NCBI GenBank assembly: GCA_004014935.1
Contig: CP025324.1
Span: 744,001 to 808,000 of the forward strand
Length of the DNA stretch: 64,000 bases
Direction of reading: 5' to 3'
Source of the DNA: Saccharomycopsis malanga
Taxonomy: Eukaryota; Ascomycota; Saccharomycetes; Ascoideales; Saccharomycopsidaceae
Under the pieces are notes generated by a model. That model worked only from the letters and a program-made list of their open reading frames with translations. It was not told the DNA's origin and ran no database searches. This document shows, in pieces, positions 40,085 to 50,489 of the stretch; position 1 is the stretch's first letter; every line of letters starts with the position of its first letter. Both the position numbers and the translations under genes were made by a program.

Positions 40085-41302
40085 TTATTTTGATTCCAAT
40101 GCCAACAAGCTGGTCAACTCCTCCATTGATCTTTTCCCGTTGCGGTCTTGGATCTTGACTTTGCTTTCAACAAAAGGGATAGGCTGTTTCTCCTTTGTGT
40201 GTAAATTTTTCTCGTTGATCAAATAGTCTTCTTTATTGGCGTAAAAGTCTTCTCTGAGAGGCCATATATATTGAAATGCTATGTTTTGTAAGAGCGAAAA
40301 GGCGTTGGAGCTTATCCAGTAAAGAACAAGTACAGCTGGAGCCTGCGATGAAATGCCCATCAAGAAGACTACCGACAACCGGGATATATTAAGAAGAGAA
40401 TCAAAGACAGTTAAACGATTTGAGAAGGTGTCTTTGACAAAGAAGGGGCTGGAATAAGCTGCTTTTCCGCTGCCGGATGTTGGATTAAACTTGGCTAAAA
40501 GCTCTACATTGGTCAAAGATATAGCTCCTAGAAGAACAGGTAAAACACCGTAAGGATCGCTATGGGCCAAGTCAGAGAACCAAAAAAGGCCCTCACTACC
40601 CAATGTGGGTTCTAAACTGGTGGCATCTGGCGTGGACGAAATGAGAAAACTGTTCCATCCAGACAAGTTTCTAATAGTAAGCGATAATATAACCCAAAGA
40701 GGGATTTGCAAGATTGGCAAAGACAAGTTTTTCCAAATCTGGCATTTCCTTTCCTTGTAAAGTTTCTTTTGACGGCGTCTTTTTTCTTTAGCCGAAAGGA
40801 GAACCACCTGCTCATACGTAAGTGAGGCTAGTTTGTCATTGGTAGCGACCACGAGTTCGCTGGTGCTTGGTGAATGTCCATCTGCGTTGGTGACTGCTGC
40901 AACAGGCCGGTTTTGAAGCATATTTTTCCTCATCAAGTTGAACTTAAGAATTGGATACATTGAATCTATAATGGGCCGAAGCAGCTGTTGTTTTAGTACT
41001 CTTTTTCTATTGAGAATTGCCAATGGTAGAGTGATGACAGATCTAAATGCAAATGTCACCAATGGAACCAACGCCCACCAAGGAATACCCAGCGCAGCAT
41101 GGAGTTCCGAGAATGATGTAGTTAGCGACTGAATAACACTGGTGAGATCTGAAAATTGTCTCTTAGAGGATATCTGTCCTAAATTATGTATTTGATGGTT
41201 GATCTGCGGCCTGAGTCCTACGACAGTAGTTCTAAGTAAGGTTCTGGGTATAAGATTTGAACCTATCCCGCACAGAGCCACATTATAGCCTATTCTATTC
41301 AT
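40085..41302 (-). CDS. COX18: Cox18/Oxa2 mitochondrial membrane insertase
   Basis: 405 residues, ATG at 41302. Cox18 belongs to the YidC/Oxa1/Alb3 family and moves the C-terminal tail of Cox2 across the mitochondrial inner membrane. The N-terminus (1-50) is Arg/Ser/Thr-rich with few acids, as in a matrix-targeting sequence. Helix 1 lies at about 73-95 (PWWALVPLVTFAFRSVITLP), then a long basic matrix loop (KEKRRRQKKLYKERK, about 170-190), helix 2 (ILQIPLWVILSLTIRNLSG), GLFWFSDLAHSDPYGVLPVL typical of the family, and two more helices (about 310-345). The C-terminus is a hydrophilic matrix tail. Divergent from SPT4 with 264 bp between. Confidence 0.9.
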   Translation of the reverse strand: MNRIGYNVALCGIGSNLIPRTLLRTTVVGLRPQINHQIHNLGQISSKRQFSDLTSVIQSLTTSFSELHAALGIPWWALVPLVTFAFRSVITLPLAILNRKRVLKQQLLRPIIDSMYPILKFNLMRKNMLQNRPVAAVTNADGHSPSTSELVVATNDKLASLTYEQVVLLSAKEKRRRQKKLYKERKCQIWKNLSLPILQIPLWVILSLTIRNLSGWNSFLISSTPDATSLEPTLGSEGLFWFSDLAHSDPYGVLPVLLGAISLTNVELLAKFNPTSGSGKAAYSSPFFVKDTFSNRLTVFDSLLNISRLSVVFLMGISSQAPAVLVLYWISSNAFSLLQNIAFQYIWPLREDFYANKEDYLINEKNLHTKEKQPIPFVESKVKIQDRNGKRSMEELTSLLALESK

Positions 41303-41422
41303 AGCTGTACTTATAATTGTTTTTGAACAGCCATTTGACGCAATTACAAAGAGCCTAGACCACTATCTGTTCACTCTTCATTACATGATCATCTGTTACT
41401 TAGCACATGTTCAGATAAATTT

Positions 41423-41440
41423 TCACTCCAAGTGGAGTGA
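41423..41440. promoter_or_regulatory. 8 bp inverted repeat in the COX18/SPT4 divergent promoter
   Basis: TCACTCCA-AG-TGGAGTGA, perfect arms with a 2 bp centre, followed by GGTCACATG. It is about midway between the two start codons. A dimeric-factor site is possible; I know of no match. Confidence 0.4.
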
Positions 41441-41566
41441 CGGTCACATGCGTGAAAAATGAAAAATATATATTATGGAGAGCTTATAACTATAGAGGAG
41501 TGTGGATTCTAAATATATGAGACGAGGTGTCCAAGGGATCAATTAACAGGTTAGAACAGATTAGTA

Positions 41567-42185
41567 ATGTCGTTGAGGCAGGAGAGAGCCTGCATGTTAT
41601 GTGGGATTATACAGATGCAACAGGTATGTGTGTGGCTAATGTTTGAAAATATTGGAGAGAACTAGAATGAAATGTAATTATATAGGAATTATCTCATTCT
41701 AGTGTTTTCAATCATTGAGCATAATTGTTTGATAATACTATTTAATGGTGTTCAAAAATCAAATATGTTAAACAAGACCATAGAATGATAATGTAGATAA
41801 AGATCATTCCAAAGTACGAAATATAAATTTTCAATGTCTATCACTATTGAACAGTAATCAACAATAACAGGTGCCAAATAATAAATAGATGATACTAACC
41901 AAATAGAAATTCCTCAGAGACGGATGCCCAAACTGTGAAGAAGTATTAAGCTTCGCCAATGAGGACACGTCAACTGTTGTTGAGTGCACGTCACCATCGT
42001 TCGAAGGAATTGTAGCGCTTGGTGAGCCTGGTGAAAGTTGGGTGGCAAAATGGCTTAGAATAGACAATTTTCGCCCTGGTTTATATGCTGTCAAGGTAAC
42101 GGGTAGATTGCCTGCTGATGTTGTGAACGATTTGGAGGCCAAGGGTATACAATATAGGCCAAGAGACGGAAGTGTCACCGATTGA
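41567..42185 (+). CDS. SPT4: Spt4 transcription elongation factor (one intron)
   Basis: Exons 41567-41623 and 41907-42185 give 111 residues (S. cerevisiae 102). The intron is 283 nt, GTATGT ... TACTAAC ... TAG, the longest in the window. Exon 1 encodes [16 protein letters not shown] and exon 2 [13 protein letters not shown]; together they form the C4 zinc finger (CMLC and CPNC). Next come [23 protein letters not shown] and [16 protein letters not shown], all matching Spt4. Spt4-Spt5 clamps RNA polymerase II during elongation and works in Pol I transcription and heterochromatin. The exon break inside the zinc finger explains why no single long frame shows the gene. Confidence 0.96.
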
Positions 42186-42848
42186 GCTTGCCATACTTAT
42201 TCTATTTGGCGCTCTTCAGATGTATTATAATTTCTGTAAACTATGACATTATTAGTAAAGATCAATCAGTATTGGTGGTTCCACAGATCTTCTTTAGTCT
42301 TTGATTGGTAGAGGTATGTTTAGAAACCTAAAATTTACGCTTAAGTCTTTGAAAATGATATTTTGATTGTAATCTCAAAAGAAACACGATTGTTGAGAGT
42401 TGCACAAGTAAACTATTATGTTTGTTTTATAGGTTTCAAAAATAATGATCGTTATGGATCTACAAGTAGGTTTTTTGTCTATTATTTAATCTGGTCAAAT
42501 TATTAAATTTGATAGAAACATCAGCATTTTGAATTGACCAATTATGTAACTTGTTAAATGGATTAGCATTTAATAATCAAACTCAAGTCCAGGGTCCTAA
42601 TTTGAGATCGCCCTGTCTTTTTATGGTTCACTTAATACCAAATTGATATTTATACTTGCATAAAAGATTAATTTATGATTCACTTACAATTTATATATCA
42701 TGATACATCATATAATCTACATGAAATGAAAAGAAAAACCAAGCATTTCAGTCAGAAAACGTTCAGTTTACCCACTCAAATAAATAAAACTGTACAAATA
42801 ATATATTTTTGGTCCTTGAAATACAGTCTAGCGAGACTACTGGAAAGC
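42186..42848. other. Spacer between convergent genes
   Basis: About 660 bp, AT-rich, 3' flanks of SPT4 and the MTP18-like gene. Nothing else recognised. Confidence 0.5.
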
Positions 42849-43511
42849 CTAATCGAATTTCTTATGTTCTCGGCCAAGAAGTTGCTTACCTTGAGCAAAA
42901 GCATAATCCAAGGCATGTTCCACAGGAGCATCAAAAACATAAGGAAGCATTGGAACAACGGCTAAACCAACTGCAACGGGGCCAAAGGTTCTGAGTCTCG
43001 CATTTTCGGCAAATCGTTCCTTGGTGAATATGTATTTTGCGGAATATTTTACAGAGGAATGAATGGTGAAAGCAGGTAATCCCATACTGGCAATTGATTG
43101 GAATACACCTCTTTCGAACGCCACTTCTTTCCAATCAGGCAAATTTGGATTAGCATTGAGTTTCGCTGTCACGGAGTCTTTTGCTGGGATACTTTCGCTC
43201 CATGGCAAAAGACCAGGAGTGTATCTGCCCTCTTTTCTCATTTTTGCCTTCCAAGCTTCGTAAGCAACATCCCCCATAATGTATGCCCATGATACTGCGT
43301 AACCAGACTTCACCAAATATGGGTGGGCCACAGGACGGAACGACTCGCCAATGTCAGAAGTGTATGCTATATATCTTTGAGAGGCAAGGAGAATGGTTCT
43401 AAACCGGTTGGCATAAGCAGCATAACGAACACTAGATTCCGTAGAATCGGTATGCTCAATATGAGACTCCGTAGCCGGATACGTTTCAATGTTTTCAACC
43501 GCCTTGGACAT
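42849..43511 (-). CDS. MTP18/MTFP1-family mitochondrial protein
   Basis: 220 residues, ATG at 43511. The family (mitochondrial fission process protein 1) sits in the inner membrane; human MTFP1 links inner-membrane state to fission. Motifs seen: QRYIAYTSDIGESFRP, VSWAYIMGDVAYEAWKA, DWKEVAFERGVFQSIASMGLPAF, and VAVGLAVVPMLPYVFDAPVE near the end, giving three hydrophobic helices (about 70-90, 135-152, 175-195). There is no long targeting sequence. The N-terminal 25 residues are polar. Family call is good; the function in yeasts is little known. Confidence 0.82.
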   Translation of the reverse strand: MSKAVENIETYPATESHIEHTDSTESSVRYAAYANRFRTILLASQRYIAYTSDIGESFRPVAHPYLVKSGYAVSWAYIMGDVAYEAWKAKMRKEGRYTPGLLPWSESIPAKDSVTAKLNANPNLPDWKEVAFERGVFQSIASMGLPAFTIHSSVKYSAKYIFTKERFAENARLRTFGPVAVGLAVVPMLPYVFDAPVEHALDYAFAQGKQLLGREHKKFD

Positions 43512-43616
43512 TGCGTTGGTGGTTTGGTTATAAGAAGATTTTTAGATTGTAGAATCAATTGGGTGGCAAATTGTGATATCTATAGTGGAGTTTAATACTT
43601 GAACAATTCTTCATTA

Positions 43617-43769
43617 ATGCTAGAGGCGGCGCAACCATCATCGCATGGATCTGTCGGAGATATCCCAAAGTGGATCGTTACTTGCTCCGAAATCCGGCAA
43701 ATGCTACTGTTACGAATGAGTGGTAAGGAATTGCTAGATGAAAAAGGAATTGTTGGTACTTTAAGCTAA
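43617..43769 (+). CDS. Possible 49-50-residue small protein
   Basis: ATG at 43617, 105 bp from the divergent MTP18-like gene. The frame (start MLEAAQPSSHGSVGDIPKW, end GIVGTLS) is richer in G+C than the flanks and has a balanced, protein-like composition, unlike other short frames nearby. A GTAAGG at about 43729 could be a 5' splice site, but I found no matching branch point downstream. I do not recognise it. It may be a small real gene, exon 1 of a longer one, or chance. Confidence 0.25.
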   Translation: MLEAAQPSSHGSVGDIPKWIVTCSEIRQMLLLRMSGKELLDEKGIVGTLS

Positions 43770-44271
43770 TAATCGGTCAGTTGTATGTCCAAGCAGTTGT
43801 CACTATTCAATTTCAGGGAAATGAATGTTGGATGTTGCATTGTAAATCTATATAATCTAGATCAGTTATACACTAATGATTATTAGTAAAGATTGTTTTC
43901 CGCAAAGTTACTATAGTTTTCTTATATTACCTCATTTTTTCACCTGAATGCCGAAGAAGCCCAGAATAAACCACTATACTTTGGTCGAGACTGTTTTTCA
44001 TCACATTTGACTTCAACAGAAAACAAGTTGTGTTTGATTCTTTCGCAATTGCCAAACGGAAATGATTTTATAATAATAAAAAAAAAACAAATTACATCAT
44101 ATAACATCCTACAATTGTATAACAATAAAAAAAAACATTTTCATGAAAATTGTAAATGGCCAACGCCATCAGCTTAAAAAGAAACGAGTAAAATTGAACT
44201 GTATGAATAAAATGTAAATTGTGTATGTGAATAACACACATTGTTGGGTAAAAATGTGATGAACCGCCCAA
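43770..44271. other. Spacer, no gene seen
   Basis: About 500 bp of AT-rich sequence with short A runs (44082-44090, 44127-44134); probably the 3' flank of the PPS1-like gene. Confidence 0.5.
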
Positions 44272-47200
44272 TCATGTCTTGATATAATGACTATTCAAGA
44301 GGTCAATTTCCTTACAAAGGATATGCCAGTCAACCTCTCTCAAAACTCTGAGTTTTCTTAAAGAAAGCTCCTTCTTTTTTTTGGAACTCTTTGTAGGAGA
44401 GCTGTCTTTCTTAGCACGGTTCTTGCGGTTGTAGTCTTCTATTTTCAGGTTGATATACTTGATTTTGATATTTTCCTTGATGGTGAGCATTTCCTCCAAC
44501 TCAAGCAAATTGTAGAATATTTTCAAGTTTGGCTGGATGATAAGGTTCAAGCGGCGTACTCTAACATAAAGATACGCTCTAGGCAATGAGATTTTAAGAA
44601 AATTCATAACTTCGGCAATACAAAGGGATGCCGACCGTGAAACCCCCACTTTACAGTTGACAAGTACCTTATTTTGGAGACTCAGGTCATCGTTCTGTTC
44701 TCTGATTTTCCGAAGAGCTTTCAACAAGTACAAAAAGTAAGGTTCAAAGGGATCTATGCCATTATCCTGGACGTTTGGCAAATAGATGAGTTTCTTTACG
44801 AATGGCAATGGGTTTTCTATTTCGACAATATCGTCTTTCAGGAGCTTGTTTTTAATCACAGGATCGAGATTATCGTAATTAAACTGGTTCTCAAAGCTGG
44901 AGATATTCAACCAGGTGGGTTTTTCGCCTATGGTGATAACGAAACTGATATTTAGCAACTCTAATACGGTCTGGGAGTTTAGATGGTTGATGCCACCTAG
45001 ATACAAGTACGGGAGGATTTTCGATGGCAAATTGTTATCGTTTTTTATATCAAACCAATCATCTTTCTTAGCTTTCAACGCAATTGCCGTAGGGTTATCT
45101 AATTTGAAGACTTCTTTAACAACAGCAAAGTTCTTTTTATTTTTCAACTCTTTGTTCATATCAAAGATTTTCATGTACTCAAAGCAGTTGAAGTTGTAAA
45201 GAGAGCAATACACGTCTTCATACCATTGTTTGATTTTGGTGTAATCCAAGGAAGTGATCATATCCGTAGATACCATGGTGAGGCCTAAGCGCTCTTGTTT
45301 GTCCGGATTGTTTGGAGAATAATAGAGGAGAAAGCTTTGAAGAAAGTTTAGGATTTCATAATCAATTTTGAACCAATATACATATCTTTCATATATCAAA
45401 TAGTATTTCATGATGGCGTTATTGACATTAGTAAAGTTGTTGAATATTTCCAATAACAAGCTCAACAATGACAAATGAGTGAATCCGTCATAGCAATATA
45501 TCAAAACTTTGTATCCTTTTTCCACACTGAGATAATGCAACAATCTCATGAAGTTAATGATCGAGAGCATATGGTTATTAGTGAGCGCTGATAAGACAAA
45601 AGAACCACTAGAAGGAAATGGCAAATATATCAAGTCGGATTCTTGAGCCAAAAGCTTGTCAGCTTTTCTATAAATAGACTCTATTAAATCCACTTTAGGA
45701 AAGTCCACACCATCAGTGCAGTTGATAAGCACACGGTAGTCATTGTTGGTCGAATCTATTTTCTGTTGAAGCGTTAACAATTTCCCCCGGAGAATGTACT
45801 TAGTTTGGGCATCAGCATCAGCAAGAAGCTTCAAAAGAGTCTGTTTCTTCACCTTGAGACGGTTATTGGAAATCACGTTATTGTAGTCTATAATGTTTCC
45901 TATATGGATATTGGTGTATATCTCAACGCCGCTGGTGATAAGCCAATTTTCAAACTTCTCGTGCAATAAATAATTCTTGTTCCAATTTGTGAGGTTATTT
46001 TTCAAGACTGAAGATGAATAAGGCACCAAGAACGGGTTTGTGCTTAGAAACTTGGCCAAATCTGACTTGTTATCAAAATTGTACTTCTCTTTACTCTTAC
46101 TGAAATGAATATCAACACTTTCAAATTTGGTATTGTTAGTTACGAGCCCCAATATGGCGCTTTCGTTTTCGTTGTAATGATTAATGTCAAACTCACTGAG
46201 CTTCTGTCCATCATAATTAAGAACATAACAATCAGCCTCCGTGAAAGTCTGGTCAAGTCCTAACCGCTTCAATTTGACTTCTTCCTGAAGAAATATTTTC
46301 TTCTGAAGCAAACCAAATATCTTGGCAAACTTGAGATTCTCTGCCATGTTATTGTCGTTATTATATATGACAACATGAGCGATTTTAAAGAGCAAAATCT
46401 GCTGGAAATTGTAATTCCGTAAATTCACCTTTTTATTATACAAATTATGGGCCAACACTTGTTCTCCATTGTCAGAGTTCTTTATTCTGTTCATTCTTTT
46501 CAAGGAATTCAAGGGCTTGCAACATCCTGTAAACTGTTTACCATTTACAATCAATTCCTCATCGTTCAACTTTATATACCGATGATCTCCGTATGTTTCC
46601 AACTCCTCGTTAAGCTGCCCGTTCTCCTCTTCATTCTCTTCAATGGCATCTCCTTCATCACTGAATCTCACTTTCAAATCCCGCTTTTTCGGTTCCGGCT
46701 TCTCAGTAATCTCGTCAAAATCCAATATATCCCATGGGCTGATGGAGCCTTTGATGTAATACTTATTCTTGATATAATCCTTCAAGGCTGTGTTATCGTC
46801 CTTGATATCTTTGCTGTCGTCATATTCATAGAAATCATTAGTGTTGATAAGAAGCAAGTATTTGTCTGAGTTGGGCAATGGGATAAGTTTAGTAGAAGTG
46901 TCTTTAGGAGCATCGCTGACTACGGTATCATTAGGTTTTGCCAGAGGGCCTACTTTGAGATCTTGTTTGTGCATGTCTGAATCTGTTAATGTAAGACTAT
47001 TTTTAAAAAAGTTGAATTGATTATTGTTGAGTTCCAAGTTGTGTAGATAAGGAAACATTTCCTTCACCTCTGGTAAAGTATAATCATAATTCCAGTACTT
47101 TAATACTTTGATCAATTCCTCTGTTTCCATACGATAAATTTTCTTGGAGTACTTTGCATCATTAATATCAAGCTTGACCTGTTCAACTGCAGCAGGTTCC

Positions 47201-49137
47201 GGTTTGCTTTTAGACAAAAACTTGAATCCGTTAAGAAAGGATGTTGATCTTTTGATAGGCAGCTTTCCATTGGTAATCATCTCATCCTCTGGATTGTACA
47301 CTATCGAATCGTTCTCCAACTCTTCTGGCTCTAAAACTTTGAAAGAATCGACAATCTCACAGTTTGGCTTGACAAACTCGTTCATGAACATGGAAAAGTT
47401 AGAGGGGACATTCTTGTTGGGATAATCTTTATTTCTTCTGCTTTTATTGGACGTGGGGTTTTCATCTTTAGGTGGTTTCTTACGTAAAAAGGACTTGGGC
47501 CTTACTTTGTTGTTAAAGATCTGTTTAGATTTCGATACAGATCGATTCATTTGAGACCCCTCCGCCTCTTTAACTGCTTCTGCTATTACTTCTTTGGCGT
47601 CTACATCCGCATCTGCCTGCACAGACGGCTCGCTGTCACTTTCATTATAGACAGAAAGATTTATGATATTCTTGGCAAAACTGATTGCACTTAACCGTTT
47701 GGAACGCAGTCTTGTGGGGCCATTTTTGTAGCCAAAATTTCCAATGATAGACGACGGCGAAGATGGTCTATGAGACTGTTTCATTCCAGTTTCTTTACTT
47801 GTCAAGTCAGGTTGGAAACTTTCCAAATTGATGCTTTCCACTTCCAATATTTCATCAGCCAAAACACTGGCATTATCATAATCACTTTCTTCAAGCATAT
47901 CCGCATTGGTCTCCACTTTTGGTATTATTTTTACCTCTTTATTTCTACTCATTTCTTCAGAATCGACTGTTTGGTTTGCTTGAGTTTCGCTTGATTGTTT
48001 GTCTGTTTTACTTGGTAATATTTCATCATTTTTTGGCTCCAATGTAGAAACAACATTTTCTGCAAGTTTTACGTCACTATTAGTATTTTCTTTGACCTGA
48101 TCTAATGCAGGGATTCCTTTGATATGTACTTGGGGTGTCTCAACAGCATTTCCGCTTGATTCTATGCTGGAATCATTAGAAGAATGAGACGTGTCAACAG
48201 ATGACACCCCCGAACTGGAACCTTCTTTTCCATTTACAGGCAGTGACGATGGCAAATTGGTAGTTTCTTGTGGGACACCATCTTGTGAACCATTAGCTAA
48301 TGCATGATTACTTCTCGAAAGAATTTTTGTCAACTGACTAGTCTTATTTGCATCACCATTTCCAATGGAATCATCATTTTCAGCTCCACCCACTTTAAAA
48401 CTTCCAACAACATGTGGACTTGTTTGAACAGCACTATTGCCATGCGCTAGGGTGTTTGATCTGGCAGATATGGGTAAACTGTTCTTGGTTTTACTGGGGA
48501 AACTATTAGCACTGTTTTTAGTAAAACTGTTATTAGTACTATTCTTATTATAACTGTTATTGGCACTATTTTTGGAATAACTGTTATTAGCACTATTCTT
48601 AGAATAACTATTATTAGCACTATTCTTAGAAAAACTATTGCTGGCACTAGCGTTTGAAGGATTATAACTAGATTGAACAGAAGGAGTCTGGACGGGGGTT
48701 GCAACTGGGGTCTGCGAGTATGCAGGAATTGAAAACATTTCTGGATGTGAATCTGCCAATGGCACTGCTGTGGGGTCCTTCTGAATACTTATTCCAGTGC
48801 TGTAAACGTGGGCAGGTCCCGGTGTGTTGCTGTCCAAGGTTGGAGGAGTACGATAAGGGGATGACGTGCTGGAGCCGGTTGGCAGTTGTTGCTGCTGTTT
48901 TTGATGCGTCGATAACTCGCTGTTTATAACATTTATCTCGTTGTTCGTAGCATAATGGATGTCTCCGTCAACATTGTAGTTGAGATACCGTTGGTCAAGG
49001 TCGTCTTTGGGTGTGCCGTTTTTCTGGTAAGATGACGCGGCCACATGTTCAACCTTTGTAGGAGACGTAGAGCTGCCTGATGCAAAGCTCTTGAGCCGCG
49101 ACGTGAGATTGCTGACATACGCCCTATCTGTCATCAT
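44272..49137 (-). CDS. Very long Pps1-like dual-specificity phosphatase
   Basis: 1,621 residues, ATG at 49137 (two Met in a row). The C-terminal catalytic domain (about 1375-1560) has VLVNCKVGVSRSASLC: nucleophile Cys1495 and Arg1501 of the CxxxxxR loop, then LPRAYLYVRVRRLNLIIQPN as in S. cerevisiae Pps1. The usual His before Cys is Asn, as I recall for Pps1. A central region (about 650-1370), rich in Asn/Lys/Leu, looks folded and matches the poorly known Pps1 N-terminal part. The first 640 residues are Ser/Asn-rich and disordered, with an 8-residue repeat (KNSANNSY) about six times near 175-225. Pps1 (about 807 residues) acts in S phase in S. cerevisiae. This protein is twice as long. Confidence 0.82.
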   Translation of the reverse strand: MMTDRAYVSNLTSRLKSFASGSSTSPTKVEHVAASSYQKNGTPKDDLDQRYLNYNVDGDIHYATNNEINVINSELSTHQKQQQQLPTGSSTSSPYRTPPTLDSNTPGPAHVYSTGISIQKDPTAVPLADSHPEMFSIPAYSQTPVATPVQTPSVQSSYNPSNASASNSFSKNSANNSYSKNSANNSYSKNSANNSYNKNSTNNSFTKNSANSFPSKTKNSLPISARSNTLAHGNSAVQTSPHVVGSFKVGGAENDDSIGNGDANKTSQLTKILSRSNHALANGSQDGVPQETTNLPSSLPVNGKEGSSSGVSSVDTSHSSNDSSIESSGNAVETPQVHIKGIPALDQVKENTNSDVKLAENVVSTLEPKNDEILPSKTDKQSSETQANQTVDSEEMSRNKEVKIIPKVETNADMLEESDYDNASVLADEILEVESINLESFQPDLTSKETGMKQSHRPSSPSSIIGNFGYKNGPTRLRSKRLSAISFAKNIINLSVYNESDSEPSVQADADVDAKEVIAEAVKEAEGSQMNRSVSKSKQIFNNKVRPKSFLRKKPPKDENPTSNKSRRNKDYPNKNVPSNFSMFMNEFVKPNCEIVDSFKVLEPEELENDSIVYNPEDEMITNGKLPIKRSTSFLNGFKFLSKSKPEPAAVEQVKLDINDAKYSKKIYRMETEELIKVLKYWNYDYTLPEVKEMFPYLHNLELNNNQFNFFKNSLTLTDSDMHKQDLKVGPLAKPNDTVVSDAPKDTSTKLIPLPNSDKYLLLINTNDFYEYDDSKDIKDDNTALKDYIKNKYYIKGSISPWDILDFDEITEKPEPKKRDLKVRFSDEGDAIEENEEENGQLNEELETYGDHRYIKLNDEELIVNGKQFTGCCKPLNSLKRMNRIKNSDNGEQVLAHNLYNKKVNLRNYNFQQILLFKIAHVVIYNNDNNMAENLKFAKIFGLLQKKIFLQEEVKLKRLGLDQTFTEADCYVLNYDGQKLSEFDINHYNENESAILGLVTNNTKFESVDIHFSKSKEKYNFDNKSDLAKFLSTNPFLVPYSSSVLKNNLTNWNKNYLLHEKFENWLITSGVEIYTNIHIGNIIDYNNVISNNRLKVKKQTLLKLLADADAQTKYILRGKLLTLQQKIDSTNNDYRVLINCTDGVDFPKVDLIESIYRKADKLLAQESDLIYLPFPSSGSFVLSALTNNHMLSIINFMRLLHYLSVEKGYKVLIYCYDGFTHLSLLSLLLEIFNNFTNVNNAIMKYYLIYERYVYWFKIDYEILNFLQSFLLYYSPNNPDKQERLGLTMVSTDMITSLDYTKIKQWYEDVYCSLYNFNCFEYMKIFDMNKELKNKKNFAVVKEVFKLDNPTAIALKAKKDDWFDIKNDNNLPSKILPYLYLGGINHLNSQTVLELLNISFVITIGEKPTWLNISSFENQFNYDNLDPVIKNKLLKDDIVEIENPLPFVKKLIYLPNVQDNGIDPFEPYFLYLLKALRKIREQNDDLSLQNKVLVNCKVGVSRSASLCIAEVMNFLKISLPRAYLYVRVRRLNLIIQPNLKIFYNLLELEEMLTIKENIKIKYINLKIEDYNRKNRAKKDSSPTKSSKKKKELSLRKLRVLREVDWHILCKEIDLLNSHYIKT
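48490..48640. repeat. 24 bp tandem repeat in the PPS1-like gene
   Basis: About six diverged units of 24 bp encode Lys-Asn-Ser-Ala/Thr-Asn-Asn-Ser-Tyr/Phe near residues 175-225 of the phosphatase. In frame, so copy-number change is tolerated. Confidence 0.85.
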
Positions 49138-50489
49138 TATAGGGGCTGTTTGTAGTCAGGACAATTGCAAGAAGAAAGAAATACTAGAAACATTTCATTA
49201 TCAGTCCTTTATCAAACAAGCGCTTGTTTGGCAAGTACGTGAAACTGCGGAAACCCGTCTGGAGACTCCGGACGGGCTGGCATATGCGATTTCCGGCTAG
49301 GATCCGGCGCGGATAATCCCTACTAGCCAGCCACCATGACAGACGGGCATTGGTGGGACAATCTCACGATTTGCACTGCATGGTAGTTTACTGATGATCT
49401 TTGATAGTATGGCACACACCCCAAGTGAGCTGCTTATCCAATAATATTGTTCTACAATAATGAGTACTACATGCACCTATTGGTTTATGCAGGCTTGAAT
49501 AAGCGAGGCCATGTATTGAGCACCTGGCTTGTGCATACACAGGATTAGAGGCTGGTTTCCTAATTGGGAAATGAGATGCGTTTCCACCTGGCGGATTCAT
49601 TATAATTAAGGAAGAGATGAGTAGGAATGAGAAAGGGCTGTTGGGCAATAATATTGAGCAGCTTTGTTAAAACTTGCGTTCTAATTATTTGTAGCTGTGA
49701 AAGTTGGAAAGCTACATGTCCAGAATTCTCCCAATAAATCAACAAAACATAGTTTTACCAGCTAAAAGCTAGATCAAGCACTACATACGAAAATCACTAC
49801 ATACGAAAAGCAGTTATTCCGTAATTGGCTGCTAATAATAACCGAGGATATTGTATAGAATATTGTATAATTTATTTGACAAAGCATCAAAACGAAGCAT
49901 AATAACGAGATTTTATAACAAAAATTTAAGCAAAGCTGTTTAGTTGCTTATCATAAAGACAAACACACAGTTAGAAAATTTAGAGGAACGATTATTTATT
50001 CTCATTCGTCGTTTCAAGAATATGACTTTGAACGGTTTCAGAGATACCATCATGGGTGCCTGTTATAATAAATAGTATACTCAAAAGTGCCCTACACCAC
50101 CTCTGACAATTGTAACTTTCATAACTTATCATTATAGAAACACCAAAAAAAAAAAAAAAAAAAATTGCCTATGTTATATGTATGGACATGTATAAGTCCG
50201 CATGAACTCGCATGATCACACATGGTTATACATTTGACGCATCTATGGCTAGATATGCGCATATTCCCACATCAGCACGCAGCGCGATTGCAACTGATGA
50301 TGGCCACACAGCGCACAAAAGAACGGCACGTTTAATAGAGGTTAGAATGTCTATAGGGGTCCGTCAGGCTATATTGGAGCCCCCGTGGGTCCACGGATAG
50401 ACCTGCTTGTTGTAACTTTTCAATATAGAATAAAATTATTGGCCTTCACAACTCTAGTGTAGTCTGGCCATCGCTTGGATGTTTGTTAT
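49138..50489. other. 1.35 kb divergent spacer
   Basis: Between the PPS1-like and phosphofructokinase genes. An A run of 20 lies at 50145-50164. The frame at 49388-49648 (minus) starts with TTG and the one at 50212-50400 (plus) matches nothing; neither is accepted. The 50180-50400 part is richer in G+C and has several CATGATCACACATG-like boxes, probably promoter. Confidence 0.5.

Noticed and set aside
49388-49648. 86-codon minus frame in the PPS1-like/PFK spacer
   Set aside because: TTG start, no family character, no supporting context.
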